Source: Neobacillus sp. PS3-12 (GTDB lineage Bacteria; Bacillota; Bacilli; Bacillales; Cytobacillaceae). From it: DNA of 64,000 nt. Below are positions 1 through 8,574 of this stretch, one piece after another. Position numbers and translations under genes: made by a program. The notes under the pieces were generated by a model that made no database searches, was not told the DNA's origin, and saw only the letters and a program-made list of their open reading frames with translations. The DNA lies in the NCBI RefSeq assembly GCF_030915385.1, contig NZ_CP133268.1, forward strand, positions 2,285,430 to 2,349,429, given 5' to 3'. The first letter of the stretch is position 1; each line of letters opens with the position of its first letter.

Positions 1-2
1 AC

Positions 3-374
3 CACCCAGAAACTACTAATCCTTCAGAAACTAAAAATAAAGATATAAAAAAACGTTACGAAAGATCGGTTACGTTAGACCACACCTTTACGAGTGATCG
101 TGTGCCAAAACCTTTTGTTCAATTAGTCCATTACTTTTTTGGAGATCCCAAAACCATTGAAGAATACTGGAAAATGGTCCAGATCGCTGCCTACAAAAAT
201 ACTTGTGAAGAAGACCAAGACCAAGTACTGGAAGTCGGAATTCAAGCATTTAAACAGCTAATTCGCAAGATAAAATCAATGAAAATCAGAAATCCATTTG
301 CATACTTTTACGGAATCCTGGATCGAAAGTTCATGGGGATTTTCATGGATGAGTTAGAGCAATTAATTGAATAA
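3..374 (+). CDS. C-terminal part of an unidentified protein, cut by the window edge
   Basis: The reading frame is open from the first bases of the window to the TAA at 372-374, so this is the last ~123 codons of a longer gene. A GTG at 102 is possible but need not be the start. The tail has a basic, aromatic-rich stretch (KIRNPFAYFYGILDRKF) that I associate loosely with C-termini of Bacillus helix-turn-helix or replication-type proteins; I cannot name a family. It converges with yifB, leaving only about 15 bp between the two stop codons. Confidence 0.6.
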   Translation, partial: HPETTNPSETKNKDIKKRYERSVTLDHTFTSDRVPKPFVQLVHYFFGDPKTIEEYWKMVQIAAYKNTCEEDQDQVLEVGIQAFKQLIRKIKSMKIRNPFAYFYGILDRKFMGIFMDELEQLIE

Positions 375-389
375 TGCTCCCTGGCAAGA

Positions 390-1921
390 TCAACACACAC
401 CAGGCACAATTCCACCGTTTTCTTTTAACAAGGCACGATTGTTCAATTTAACAGCTTCCCAAATGCTTTGATCGGTGATTCTATCCTTTCCTTGGAGATC
501 AGTTATAGTTCTAGCAAGACGAAGGATTTTGATATGTGTTCGATTGCTCCAGTTTTTCTTTGCTGAAAATTGATCAAGCATCCGTTGCTGTTCAAATGTC
601 AATGGGCTTAATTTTACTAGAGTATCATAATCTATTCTCGAATTGGTTATTTCTTTTCCATAACGATCATATTGCCTTTTTCGGGCTTCCTCCACTCTTT
701 TGCGAATAATATGTGATGGTTCACCCTCTCTTTTCTCAGTTTTAAAATCAACTGAGCTTAAAGATAGATTAATATCAAAACGATCTCTTAACGGGCCGGA
801 TAATTTATTTTGATAAGAAAGAATTTGCTTTGGAGTGCAAGTACAATAGTGGGAGTTAGAACCTGCGTAGCCACAAGGGCATGGGTTCATGGCAGAAACT
901 AAAATAAATGATGCAGGATATTTGATGGTTGCTTGCGTGCGGCTAATCGTCACAGTACCACTTTCTAAAGGCTGTCGAAGCATATCAAGGGTTTTCTTCG
1001 AAAATTCTGCAATTTCGTCTAAAAATAATACACCACGATGTGCTAATGACACCTCTCCTGGTTTAGGATATTGTCCGCCGCCAATGATCGAGATGGCTGA
1101 TGCCGAATGATGTGGATTGCGAAATGGAGGCATATTTACTTGGGGGTAAGAATTTCCGCTTAAGCTATATAAACTCATCATTTCTAATTGGGCTTCCTTT
1201 GTTAATGGGGGTAAAATGGATGGAAAGCTTTCCGCCAACATACTTTTTCCACAGCCTGGTGGTCCCGTCATAAAAACATGATGCTCCCCAGCAGCAGCGA
1301 CTTCCAAAGCACTTTTAGCATAGGAATGACCAATAATTTGTTGAAAATCAATATAATTCAAAGGGACAATTTCTTCTTTCTGTTGTTGTGAGAAAAACGG
1401 TAGAATATTCTGCCCTGAAAGATGTTGAACGACTTCATGCAAGGAGGACACATAAACAATTTCAAGTTCATCAAACTCTAATAATGGAAGTCTTTCATCA
1501 AAGGGCATGTACAATCGTTTTATTCCTAATCTTTTGGCAGCCAGCACCGTTGGCAGCATTCCTTTCAACCGGCTCAATCTCGCCATACAAATGATAATGC
1601 TCCAATAAAACCTGTATGATCAGGGATCTTAACCTTGAGTTCCTTAATGCTTAATAACACACAGATGGCCATTGCTAGATCAAACATTGGTCCATTTTTC
1701 TTTTGTTCGGATGGGGAAAGGCTAATAATGATTTTTTTATCTGCCAGTGAATGGCCAAATGAGTGGAGTGCTGCCATGATTCGGTCTTTTGATTCCTTAA
1801 CAGAAGCATCCGGCAACCCGACAATGACAATCGATTCCACGCCAGCAAACGCCTTTACCGCAACATTCACAAAGTATCCTTCCATGCCTTTTAAACCAAT
1901 ACTCGTAACCTTAATGCTCAC
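390..1921 (-). pseudogene. yifB: YifB/ComM-family Mg-chelatase-like AAA+ ATPase, frameshifted
   Basis: ComM/YifB proteins are hexameric AAA+ ATPases; in some naturally competent bacteria ComM promotes branch migration during DNA integration. The N-terminal Lon-S5-like ChlI domain lies at about 1921-1600 (GTG start at 1921, VSIKVTSIGLKGMEGYFVNV). The AAA core and C-terminal domain lie at 390-1586, with Walker A GPPGCGKS, Walker B LFLDEIAEF and a CPCGYAG motif. The two halves are in different frames. Near 1570-1600 the ancestral DGEIEPVEGMLP segment is spread over three frames, consistent with two +1 insertions about 25 bp apart. The total length would otherwise be the usual ~505 residues. The ATG at 1586 has no convincing ribosome binding site. 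Real decay or an assembly error are both possible. Confidence 0.85.
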
Positions 1922-2519
1922 AATGACACCCCACATTCGTTTTTATTTAGTAGGAGTTTTCCAGTATCCGAAAAAGATAATTTAGTATAGCCAGACTTTA
2001 GATATTGCTCGTAATGTTGGGATTGCGGTTCAGGAAAATAAGAAAGGAGTTGTTTCGTATAGACGAGTGAAGATTTTTCAAGGAAGATGTATACACGGTA
2101 ACTGCTCCAACGGTAATCTTCTAATGCTGTTACCATATTTGCTTTCAGAGGATTTAAGTGGATATATTTGCTTAATTCTAATTCATACTCTGATGAATCT
2201 ATTAGCTCACTACCATAACGTTTATCAAAAACATGTCCTATATGGTGGTATTTCGCATTAAAATACCTAGCATATTTTGTATGAATGTACTTCATTACCT
2301 CTCCCTGGGAACTTTCCTCGTTTCAATCTGTAAATGAATATGATTGGTCATTAAACAATACGCATGAAGATTAAAATTATAACGATGTTTTGCCTCTTCA
2401 ACCAATGATAAATACTTATCGCGATCATCATCATGGTGAAACAGAGTCGTTCTTCTTACTCCTCTGCTTGTAATATGATATTTTGCACCAGGAAACCACG
2501 GCCGACCTTTTCTGGCCAA
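1918..2519 (-). pseudogene. REP-associated tyrosine transposase (RAYT, Y1/IS200-like), frameshifted
   Basis: RAYT proteins are single-copy relatives of IS200/IS605 TnpA, single-strand HUH nucleases that act on REP palindromes. The first half (2295-2519) has PGAKYHITSRGV and the HUH pair NHIHL. The second half (1918-2295) has YIHLNPLKANMV, which carries the typical tyrosine of the family, and a WSSYRVY motif. A one-base shift near 2300-2320 separates them: reading the alternative frame gives GEVMKYIHTKYARYFN, the expected continuation. The last codons overlap the start of yifB by four bases, so the gene sits directly against yifB. REP-like palindromes are nearby at 2749 and 3493. Confidence 0.85.
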
Positions 2520-2685
2520 TAGCGATCACTCCTTTTATTAATTTGTATCTTGAAGAAAATAGGAAACTTAATAAATGAAGATGCAACAAAAGGATTTTTG
2601 AGAAGAAGGATTGGGGCAAAAAATTACTTAAAATAACTATACTCCAAAAATTCGACAACATCTTAAATATTCCTGCCCCTTTTTA

Positions 2686-2718
2686 ACAAAATAAAGAGGA
2701 CAAAGCTCTGTCCCCTCC
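2686..2718 (-). terminator. hairpin with T-rich tail, minus strand
   Basis: Read on the minus strand, GAGGGGACAGAGCTTTGTCC folds into a short stem followed by CTCTTTATTTT. It lies upstream of the RAYT gene and could equally be a REP-type palindrome of that element rather than a terminator. Confidence 0.4.
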
Positions 2719-2748
2719 AAATTAACAAATCTGAATGTTTGTCTTTTT

Positions 2749-2764
2749 GCGGTGCCTGACACCG
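2749..2764. repeat. REP-like palindromic element GCGGTGCCTGACACCG
   Basis: The 16-bp element contains GGTGCCTGACACC, an imperfect palindrome. An inverted near-copy (CGTGACAGGCACCGC) occurs at 3493-3507 and a related one (GTGCCAGGCACGG) at 51427-51439. The closeness of two of them to a RAYT gene suggests they are REP substrates; that link is inference. Confidence 0.45.
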
Positions 2765-2775
2765 ATTGTCATGGG

Positions 2776-2859
2776 GAGAACCCATTTCCATACTCATGGT
2801 CGGAACAGGACATCTATGAAGGAGCACGTAAAATCATAAATGAATACTTCAAGGATTAA
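2776..2859 (+). pseudogene. C-terminal fragment of an unidentified gene
   Basis: This short open frame ends in ARKIINEYFKD then TAA and is followed at once by a strong terminator hairpin. The frame reads ENPFPYSWSEQDIYEGARK, protein-like in composition, but there is no start codon or ribosome binding site. I read it as the surviving 3' end of a deleted gene; the family is unknown. Confidence 0.35.
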
Positions 2860-2873
2860 CCAGTATTTTGCAC

Positions 2874-2917
2874 AAAACTCCTCTAATCAACGAAATAGTG
2901 AATTAGAGGAGTTTTTA
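2874..2917 (+). terminator. rho-independent terminator
   Basis: AAAACTCCTCTAAT pairs with ATTAGAGGAGTTTTT across a 14-nt loop. The stem is nearly symmetrical with A and T runs on both sides, so it may act in both directions. Confidence 0.75.
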
Positions 2918-3145
2918 TTGGTTAGTTGGCTGGAAAAATATAAGAGTTCTTTGTCAGAGAACTACAATGTTGTTGTAAACTAATCTTCAGTGGTCCTCCA
3001 CCCCGTTAGAATGGTTCATTTCTTCCGTGAAAAGTGCTCAATTTGTCCGAGAAAGCTGCTCTTTTCAAACGAAATATTCAGGCAGTTATCCTGCAAGATA
3101 ATTGGTTCCCTGACATTAATATTTATCGGGGTGTACACACCCTTA

Positions 3146-3226
3146 CTATTCAGTTGCACTTCTGTACAATACTACCATTTCATCCATCACTATTAACCTA
3201 ACAATCTTCGACAAATCTCGGGGCGT
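3146..3226. repeat. first copy of an ~80-bp direct repeat
   Basis: This copy runs from CTATTCAGTTGC to CGGGGCGT. A second diverged copy lies at 3410-3485 with the shared blocks CATTTCATCCATCACT and CAATCTTCGACAAAT. Neither carries a credible gene. Together with the solo IS66 end between them they fill the gap between the RAYT region and the IS21 element. Confidence 0.6.
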
Positions 3227-3300
3227 GCCGAAATAACTTCCATGGTCAACAACACTTCCAGTTACTTGCATTGCCTTTAACAAGTTATCTAAATAATACA

Positions 3301-3341
3301 AGCCCCCGCCTTCTTGAAGGTGGGGGCTATTTGACGCTTAC
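3301..3341. mobile_element. solo right end of an IS66-family element
   Basis: A hairpin (AGCCCCCGCC/GGTGGGGGCT) is followed by CTATTTGACGCTTAC, the exact reverse complement of the left terminal repeat GTAAGCGTCAAATAG of the IS66 copies further on. Those copies end the same way, with a CCCCACC/GGTGGGG hairpin then TTTTACGCTTAC. No transposase remains, so this is a relic end of a related element. Confidence 0.7.
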
Positions 3342-3409
3342 TTGCAAACTGTATTCCTTCACTATTCTTCCCATACTGACATAGGTGCCAATTAAAACTG
3401 CCACCATTT

Positions 3410-3485
3410 CTATTCAGTTGCGCTTCTATAATATCATTTCATCCATCACTAATATCCTATCAATCTTCGACAAATATCGGGGCGT
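3410..3485. repeat. second copy of the ~80-bp direct repeat
   Basis: This is the diverged partner of 3146-3226. It ends in CGGGGCGT, repeated once more, and runs straight into the REP-like CGTGACAGGCACCGC at 3493-3507. Confidence 0.55.
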
Positions 3486-3492
3486 ATCGGGG

Positions 3493-3507
3493 CGTGACAG
3501 GCACCGC
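3493..3507. repeat. REP-like element, inverted copy
   Basis: CGTGACAGGCACCGC is the reverse complement of the element at 2749-2764 with one central mismatch. The pair could form a long-range inverted repeat around the decayed region. Confidence 0.4.
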
Positions 3508-3701
3508 AATTAAAAACGCATGAATTAAAGGTGGATTGTTGCTATTTGATGCATACCTTACAAATCCCCCTAACCCTTTGTAAGTGCTAGACTAAAGTGA
3601 ACAGTTTACGACAAATAATTTTGAACACTTATTTACTAAAATGATTCTCCACTTTATGATAGATTTTTATACTTCTATGATTAGGCGGAGGATTTGAAAA
3701 G

Positions 3702-4462
3702 GTGGATAAGTTTGATATGTATATAGAAATTAGAGGGATGCTAAATCAGAAATATAGTATCTCATCTATCGCTAAGAAACTAAATATTTCGAGAAATACT
3801 GTTTACAAGTATATTCGTAAATCTCCTGAGGAAATGGCAGAATGGACGGCATCAACAATGATAAGAAGTAAGAAGTTAGACATTCATAAAGAATTAATAC
3901 TTCATTGGTTAAGAGAATATCCAGATCTAACTGCAGCTCAAATCCAAGACTGGCTTAAGGAAAAATATCCAGAGTTCCAGGTTGGAGAAAGTACAGTAAG
4001 AAGTTATGTAAGATCCCTTCGGGAAGATTTTCAAATTCCAAAGGAATCCAGTGCTAGAGATTATCAAGCAGTTCCTGATCCTCCAATGGGCGAACAAATA
4101 CAAGCAGACTTTGGTTTTAAAACAGTAAAAAACCAATATGGTAAACCAGTTAAGTTAGTGTTCATTGTCTTTGTCTTGGCCCATTCAAGATATAAATATA
4201 TTGAATTTCAAAATCGCCCTTTCACGACAAAAGATGTTATTTCAGCTCACAGGAATGCATTTAAGGAATTTGGAGGGGTATCAAAAGAAATCCTGTATGA
4301 TCAGGACCGACTAATAGTAGTATCTGAGAATGAAGGCGATATTTTACTTACGGAAGAGTTTCAACAGTTTGTAAATGAAATCAAATTTGAAGTTAAACTT
4401 TGTAGAAAGGCTGATCCGGAAAGTAAAGGGAAAGTAGAAAACGCGGTCAAGTTTATTAAGAA
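3702..4462 (+). pseudogene. istA: IstA transposase, 5' segment (IS21 family), interrupted by IS66
   Basis: The GTG start at 3702 follows GGCGGAGGATTTGAAAAG. Residues ~15-40 form a helix-turn-helix (SISSIAKKLNISRNTVYKYI). The retroviral-integrase-like DDE core begins around GEQIQADFGFKTV and continues to ILYDQDRLIVV (second acidic position). The frame breaks after VKFIKN where the IS66 left end GTAAGCGTC begins at 4463. The 8-bp target site ATTAAGAA is at 4455-4462. Joining 3702-4462, 7692-7766 and 10254-10977 gives exactly 520 codons, so IstA would be an intact 519-residue protein without the insertions. Confidence 0.92.
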
Positions 4463-5204
4463 GTAAGCGTCAAATAGCTCCCACCTATTAACAGAAGAAC
4501 CTCTATGAGATAATCTCCTCAAATAATAATTTGGGGAGGTTTTTAATTGGATAAGTTAAATTTACGTAAGGAATGGGAGCTTCGAATTACTGATTTTAAA
4601 GCTAGTGGTCAAACCCAAACTAAGTGGTGTGCAGATCACGAACTAAATATCCACCAGTTTAGGTACTGGTTAAGAAAATTTAACCCATCTGAATTAAATG
4701 AAGCTAGGGTATCATCAAATTCAAACTGGCTATCAATTGATGATATTGATGATCAAACAGGAACTGGGAACTCCTTATCTGTAAAGGTGGCGGGAGTTAC
4801 AATTGAAGTGAAGCCAGGTTATGACCCGATGCTTTTTCTTGATGTAGTAATGAAGCTGAAATCTTTATGTTAAATGAAGCAACTGTAGATCGAGTCTACC
4901 TCGCACGAGGTAGTACAGATTTACGGAAATCTATTGATGGATTGGCTGTTCTTGTTAAGGAAGAATTTGATTTAGATCCCTTTTCTTCAAGTCTATTTGT
5001 ATTTTGTAATCGTGGGAGAGATAAATTGAAAATCCTTCATTGGGAACACAATGGTTTTTGGCTATATTATCGCCGACTGGAACGAGGAAAATTTCATTGG
5101 CCATCCGACAGTAGTACAGTTCCTTTGAAAATTAGCCCACGACAACTACGATGGCTTCTTGATGGATTATCATTAGATCAAAAACAAGCACACCCTGTAG
5201 TAAC
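4463..5204 (+). mobile_element. partial IS66-family element, left 742 bp (copy A)
   Basis: It begins with GTAAGCGTCAAATAG and is almost identical to the first 742 bp of the full copies. It stops at GTAGTAAC inside the second gene, where full copy B starts with the same terminal repeat. Copy A left end and copy B right end together are flanked by one pair of 8-bp repeats (ATTAAGAA). So B appears to have inserted into A, and the rest of A was then lost, probably by recombination between the two copies. Confidence 0.9.
4547..4873 (+). CDS. tnpA: IS66 accessory protein TnpA (copy A)
   Basis: This 108-residue first gene of the element starts at TTG after TTTGGGGAGG. The N-terminal half has a helix-turn-helix-like segment (ADHELNIHQFRYWLRKF) typical of IS66 OrfA, which with OrfB is needed for transposition of three-gene IS66 elements. 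It overlaps the next gene by seven bases, suggesting translational coupling. One residue differs from copies B and C (Glu instead of Lys in ELNxARV). Confidence 0.88.
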   Translation: MDKLNLRKEWELRITDFKASGQTQTKWCADHELNIHQFRYWLRKFNPSELNEARVSSNSNWLSIDDIDDQTGTGNSLSVKVAGVTIEVKPGYDPMLFLDVVMKLKSLC

Positions 5205-5208
5205 GTAA
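4867..5208 (+). pseudogene. tnpB: IS66 accessory protein TnpB, truncated (copy A)
   Basis: Its 113 codons match the 118-residue TnpB of the full copies up to KQAHPVVT, where the next IS66 copy begins at 5205 and the frame stops a few bases in. Only the last few residues are lost, so some function could remain, but there is no tnpC with this copy. Confidence 0.85.
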
Positions 5209-5288
5209 GCGTCAAATAGCTCCCACCTATTAACAGAAGAACCTCTATGAGATAATCTCCTCAAATAATAATTTGGGGAGGTTTTTAA

Positions 5289-5615
5289 TTGGATAAGTTA
5301 AATTTACGTAAGGAATGGGAGCTTCGAATTACTGATTTTAAAGCTAGTGGTCAAACCCAAACTAAGTGGTGTGCAGATCACGAACTAAATATCCACCAGT
5401 TTAGGTACTGGTTAAGAAAATTTAACCCATCTGAATTAAATAAAGCTAGGGTATCATCAAATTCAAACTGGCTATCAATTGATGATATTGATGATCAAAC
5501 AGGAACTGGGAACTCCTTATCTGTAAAGGTGGCGGGAGTTACAATTGAAGTGAAGCCAGGTTATGACCCGATGCTTTTTCTTGATGTAGTAATGAAGCTG
5601 AAATCTTTATGTTAA
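5289..5615 (+). CDS. tnpA: IS66 accessory protein TnpA (copy B)
   Basis: This 108-residue protein is identical to that of copy C. It has a TTG start behind GGGGAGG and a helix-turn-helix-like N-terminal region followed by a less conserved tail. The stop codon overlaps the ATG of tnpB (ATGTTAAATG). Confidence 0.88.
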   Translation: MDKLNLRKEWELRITDFKASGQTQTKWCADHELNIHQFRYWLRKFNPSELNKARVSSNSNWLSIDDIDDQTGTGNSLSVKVAGVTIEVKPGYDPMLFLDVVMKLKSLC

Positions 5616-5965
5616 ATGAAGCAACTGTAGATCGAGTCTACCTCGCACGAGGTAGTACAGATTTACGGAAATCTATTGATGGATTGGCTGTTCTTGTTAA
5701 GGAAGAATTTGATTTAGATCCCTTTTCTTCAAGTCTATTTGTATTTTGTAATCGTGGGAGAGATAAATTGAAAATCCTTCATTGGGAACACAATGGTTTT
5801 TGGCTATATTATCGCCGACTGGAACGAGGAAAATTTCATTGGCCATCCGACAGTAGTACAGTTCCTTTGAAAATTAGCCCACGACAACTACGATGGCTTC
5901 TTGATGGATTATCATTAGATCAAAAACAAGCACACCCTGTAGTAACAGCAAGAACTGTTATTTAA
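5609..5965 (+). CDS. tnpB: IS66 accessory protein TnpB (copy B)
   Basis: This 118-residue protein is of the IS66 Orf2 family (PF05717 type). The family signature RVYLARGSTDLRKSIDGLA is near the N-terminus, followed by LFVFCNRGRDKLKILHWEHNG and a WLYYRRLERG segment. Its biochemical role is unsettled; it is required together with TnpA and TnpC in characterised IS66 elements. Confidence 0.92.
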   Translation: MLNEATVDRVYLARGSTDLRKSIDGLAVLVKEEFDLDPFSSSLFVFCNRGRDKLKILHWEHNGFWLYYRRLERGKFHWPSDSSTVPLKISPRQLRWLLDGLSLDQKQAHPVVTARTVI

Positions 5966-6012
5966 ATAATGAAAAATCGTAGAATTAGCCTGTTTTGTCG
6001 TATAATAAAATT

Positions 6013-7635
6013 ATGAAAAAGTCAGCGAATTCAACTACCACAACCCCTACAATTGAAGATCTTCTACAACGCTTGGAAATGCTGGAGAAGCATAATGCAG
6101 AATTAGAGGCGAAGCTAAAAAAGCAGAACGAATTAGAGGCAAAAGTAAAATGGTTTGAAGAACAGTTTCGCCTTCTGCAGCAAAAAAGATTCAGCTTTTC
6201 CAGTGAAAAAACCAACCCCGATCAATTGGAACTTTTCAATGAAATTGAAAAAGAAGCAAATCCTGAATTGCCAGAACCTACTTTAGAATCTATCACCTAT
6301 CAACGACGCCGTAAAAAACGCGGACATCGTGAAACGATGTTAGAAAACTTGCCTGTAGAGACGATTGAATATCGTTTATCCTCTAGTGAGCAAGTTTGTT
6401 CGTGTTGCGGTGGAAAATTACATGAGATGAGCACGCAAATGCGCCAAGAACTAAAATTCATTCCTGCGGAATTGAAAGTGGTTAAGCATGTTCAGTATAT
6501 TTACTCTTGTCGTCATTGTGAGCGTGAAGAAATTGAAACGCCCATTGTCACAGCACCAATGCCTAAACCTGTCCAGTCTGGGAGTTTAGCATCTCCTTCT
6601 TTAATGGCTCATATTATGAACCAAAAATATGTAGATGGGTTGCCATTATATCGACAAGAACGGCAGTTTACCAGACTTGGAGTGATATTATCACGCCAAA
6701 CCCTTGCCAACTGGATGATTCACGGAGCAAACCAATGGCTGATTTTGCTTTACGATCGTATGCATCAAATTCTTTTGGAAAATGATGTATTACATGCGGA
6801 TGAAACAACCTTACAGGTGCTTCATGAACCTGAACGACCAGCCACATCAAAATCTTATCTCTGGCTTTACCGATCTGGAAAAGAAGGACCGCCAACCATC
6901 CTTTATGATTATCAGGAAACTAGATCCGGCAAAAACGCAGAGAAATTCCTATCAGGATTTAAAGGATATTTACAGGTAGACGGATACGCTGGGTACCATA
7001 AGGTACCTGATGTAAAACTTGTCGGTTGTTGGGCACATGCACGTCGTAAGTTCGATGAGGCATTAAAAGTATTGCCTTCTTCGAAGCGAATGACATCTGG
7101 GGCAGCAGCAAACGAAGGTCTCCATTACTGTAACCAACTATTTCGCATTGAGCGCAACCTAAAAGAGGTATCTCCTAAAGAACGTTATGAACAACGTATA
7201 GAACGCAGCAAGCCAGTCTTGAATGCTTTTTTGGCATGGCTAAAAATACAGGAGCAAAAAGTGTTACCAAAAAGTGCTTTAGGTCAGGCAATAACCTACT
7301 GTCTCAATCAATGGGATAAATTAGTGGTATTTCTCGAGGATGGGCGTTTAGAGATTGACAATAATCGCAGTGAACGCTCAATCAAGCCCTTTGTGATTGG
7401 AAGGAAAAACTGGCTATTCTCAAATACACCACGAAGTGCAAAGGCCAGTGCAATCATCTATAGTATCGTGGAGACAGCTAAGGAAAATGGTTTAAATCCA
7501 TATTATTATCTTCGTTATCTGTTTGAGAAGTTACCCAACATTGATCTGACAGATAAAAATGACCTAGATAAAGTACTTCCTTGGTCAAAAACACTCCCAA
7601 CCGTTTGTATAGATTTTAAAAACTTACCTAAATAA
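6013..7635 (+). CDS. tnpC: IS66 transposase TnpC (copy B)
   Basis: This DDE-type transposase has an N-terminal coiled coil ([20 protein letters not shown]), a zinc-finger segment (CSCCGGKL...CRHCE), and the catalytic core with [23 protein letters not shown] and [10 protein letters not shown]. The IS66 C-terminal domain follows ([20 protein letters not shown]). I chose the ATG at 6013; an upstream in-frame TTG at 5995 would add six residues. It differs from copy C by one residue (PRSAK versus PRGAK). Confidence 0.93.
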   Translation: MKKSANSTTTTPTIEDLLQRLEMLEKHNAELEAKLKKQNELEAKVKWFEEQFRLLQQKRFSFSSEKTNPDQLELFNEIEKEANPELPEPTLESITYQRRRKKRGHRETMLENLPVETIEYRLSSSEQVCSCCGGKLHEMSTQMRQELKFIPAELKVVKHVQYIYSCRHCEREEIETPIVTAPMPKPVQSGSLASPSLMAHIMNQKYVDGLPLYRQERQFTRLGVILSRQTLANWMIHGANQWLILLYDRMHQILLENDVLHADETTLQVLHEPERPATSKSYLWLYRSGKEGPPTILYDYQETRSGKNAEKFLSGFKGYLQVDGYAGYHKVPDVKLVGCWAHARRKFDEALKVLPSSKRMTSGAAANEGLHYCNQLFRIERNLKEVSPKERYEQRIERSKPVLNAFLAWLKIQEQKVLPKSALGQAITYCLNQWDKLVVFLEDGRLEIDNNRSERSIKPFVIGRKNWLFSNTPRSAKASAIIYSIVETAKENGLNPYYYLRYLFEKLPNIDLTDKNDLDKVLPWSKTLPTVCIDFKNLPK

Positions 7636-7683
7636 TAACGCGATCCCCACCTGTCAACCAGGTGGGGATTATTTTACGCTTAC

Positions 7684-7766
7684 ATTAAGAATAACTTCAT
7701 TAATAACAGAGTATTTCATAATATCGATACGTGGAATGAGCAGTCACTGAAATGGTTAAAAAGAAC
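7684..7766 (+). pseudogene. istA: IstA middle segment between the two IS66 insertions
   Basis: These 83 bp include the second copy of the target duplication ATTAAGAA, then 75 bp coding NFINNRVFHNIDTWNEQS and LKWLKR. They continue the IstA frame from the 5' segment. The next 8-bp target AAAAGAAC (7759-7766) precedes IS66 copy C. Confidence 0.9.
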
Positions 7767-7850
7767 GTAAGCGTCAAATAGCTCCCACCTATTAACAGAA
7801 GAACCTCTATGAGATAATCTCCTCAAATAATAATTTGGGGAGGTTTTTAA

Positions 7851-8177
7851 TTGGATAAGTTAAATTTACGTAAGGAATGGGAGCTTCGAATTACTGATTT
7901 TAAAGCTAGTGGTCAAACCCAAACTAAGTGGTGTGCAGATCACGAACTAAATATCCACCAGTTTAGGTACTGGTTAAGAAAATTTAACCCATCTGAATTA
8001 AATAAAGCTAGGGTATCATCAAATTCAAACTGGCTATCAATTGATGATATTGATGATCAAACAGGAACTGGGAACTCCTTATCTGTAAAGGTGGCGGGAG
8101 TTACAATTGAAGTGAAGCCAGGTTATGACCCGATGCTTTTTCTTGATGTAGTAATGAAGCTGAAATCTTTATGTTAA
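7851..8177 (+). CDS. tnpA: IS66 accessory protein TnpA (copy C)
   Basis: This 108-residue protein is identical to TnpA of copy B, with the same TTG start, GGGGAGG ribosome binding site and seven-base overlap with tnpB. Confidence 0.88.
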   Translation: MDKLNLRKEWELRITDFKASGQTQTKWCADHELNIHQFRYWLRKFNPSELNKARVSSNSNWLSIDDIDDQTGTGNSLSVKVAGVTIEVKPGYDPMLFLDVVMKLKSLC

Positions 8178-8527
8178 ATGAAGCAACTGTAGATCGAGTC
8201 TACCTCGCACGAGGTAGTACAGATTTACGGAAATCTATTGATGGATTGGCTGTTCTTGTTAAGGAAGAATTTGATTTAGATCCCTTTTCTTCAAGTCTAT
8301 TTGTATTTTGTAATCGTGGGAGAGATAAATTGAAAATCCTTCATTGGGAACACAATGGTTTTTGGCTATATTATCGCCGACTGGAACGAGGAAAATTTCA
8401 TTGGCCATCCGACAGTAGTACAGTTCCTTTGAAAATTAGCCCACGACAACTACGATGGCTTCTTGATGGATTATCATTAGATCAAAAACAAGCACACCCT
8501 GTAGTAACAGCAAGAACTGTTATTTAA
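8171..8527 (+). CDS. tnpB: IS66 accessory protein TnpB (copy C)
   Basis: This 118-residue protein is identical to TnpB of copy B. It carries the STDLRKSIDGLAVLV signature of the family. The full C-terminus (VVTARTVI) shows what is missing from copy A. Confidence 0.92.
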   Translation: MLNEATVDRVYLARGSTDLRKSIDGLAVLVKEEFDLDPFSSSLFVFCNRGRDKLKILHWEHNGFWLYYRRLERGKFHWPSDSSTVPLKISPRQLRWLLDGLSLDQKQAHPVVTARTVI

Positions 8528-8574
8528 ATAATGAAAAATCGTAGAATTAGCCTGTTTTGTCGTATAATAAAATT

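Larger units (their letters stand above)
5205..7683 (+). mobile_element. complete IS66-family element (copy B), 2479 bp
   Basis: It has terminal repeats GTAAGCGTCAAATAG (5205) and TTTTACGCTTAC (ends 7683), and three genes tnpA-tnpB-tnpC. A hairpin (CCCCACCTG/CAGGTGGGG, about 7644-7666) just inside the right end may act as terminator. The right flank ATTAAGAA (7684-7691) matches the left flank of copy A, not of copy B. It is nearly identical to copy C, so both insertions are recent. Confidence 0.93.

Noticed and set aside
2990..3196. 68-codon plus-strand frame in the intergenic region
   Set aside because: No ribosome binding site, odd composition, and it runs into a repeat also found at 3410 in another frame.
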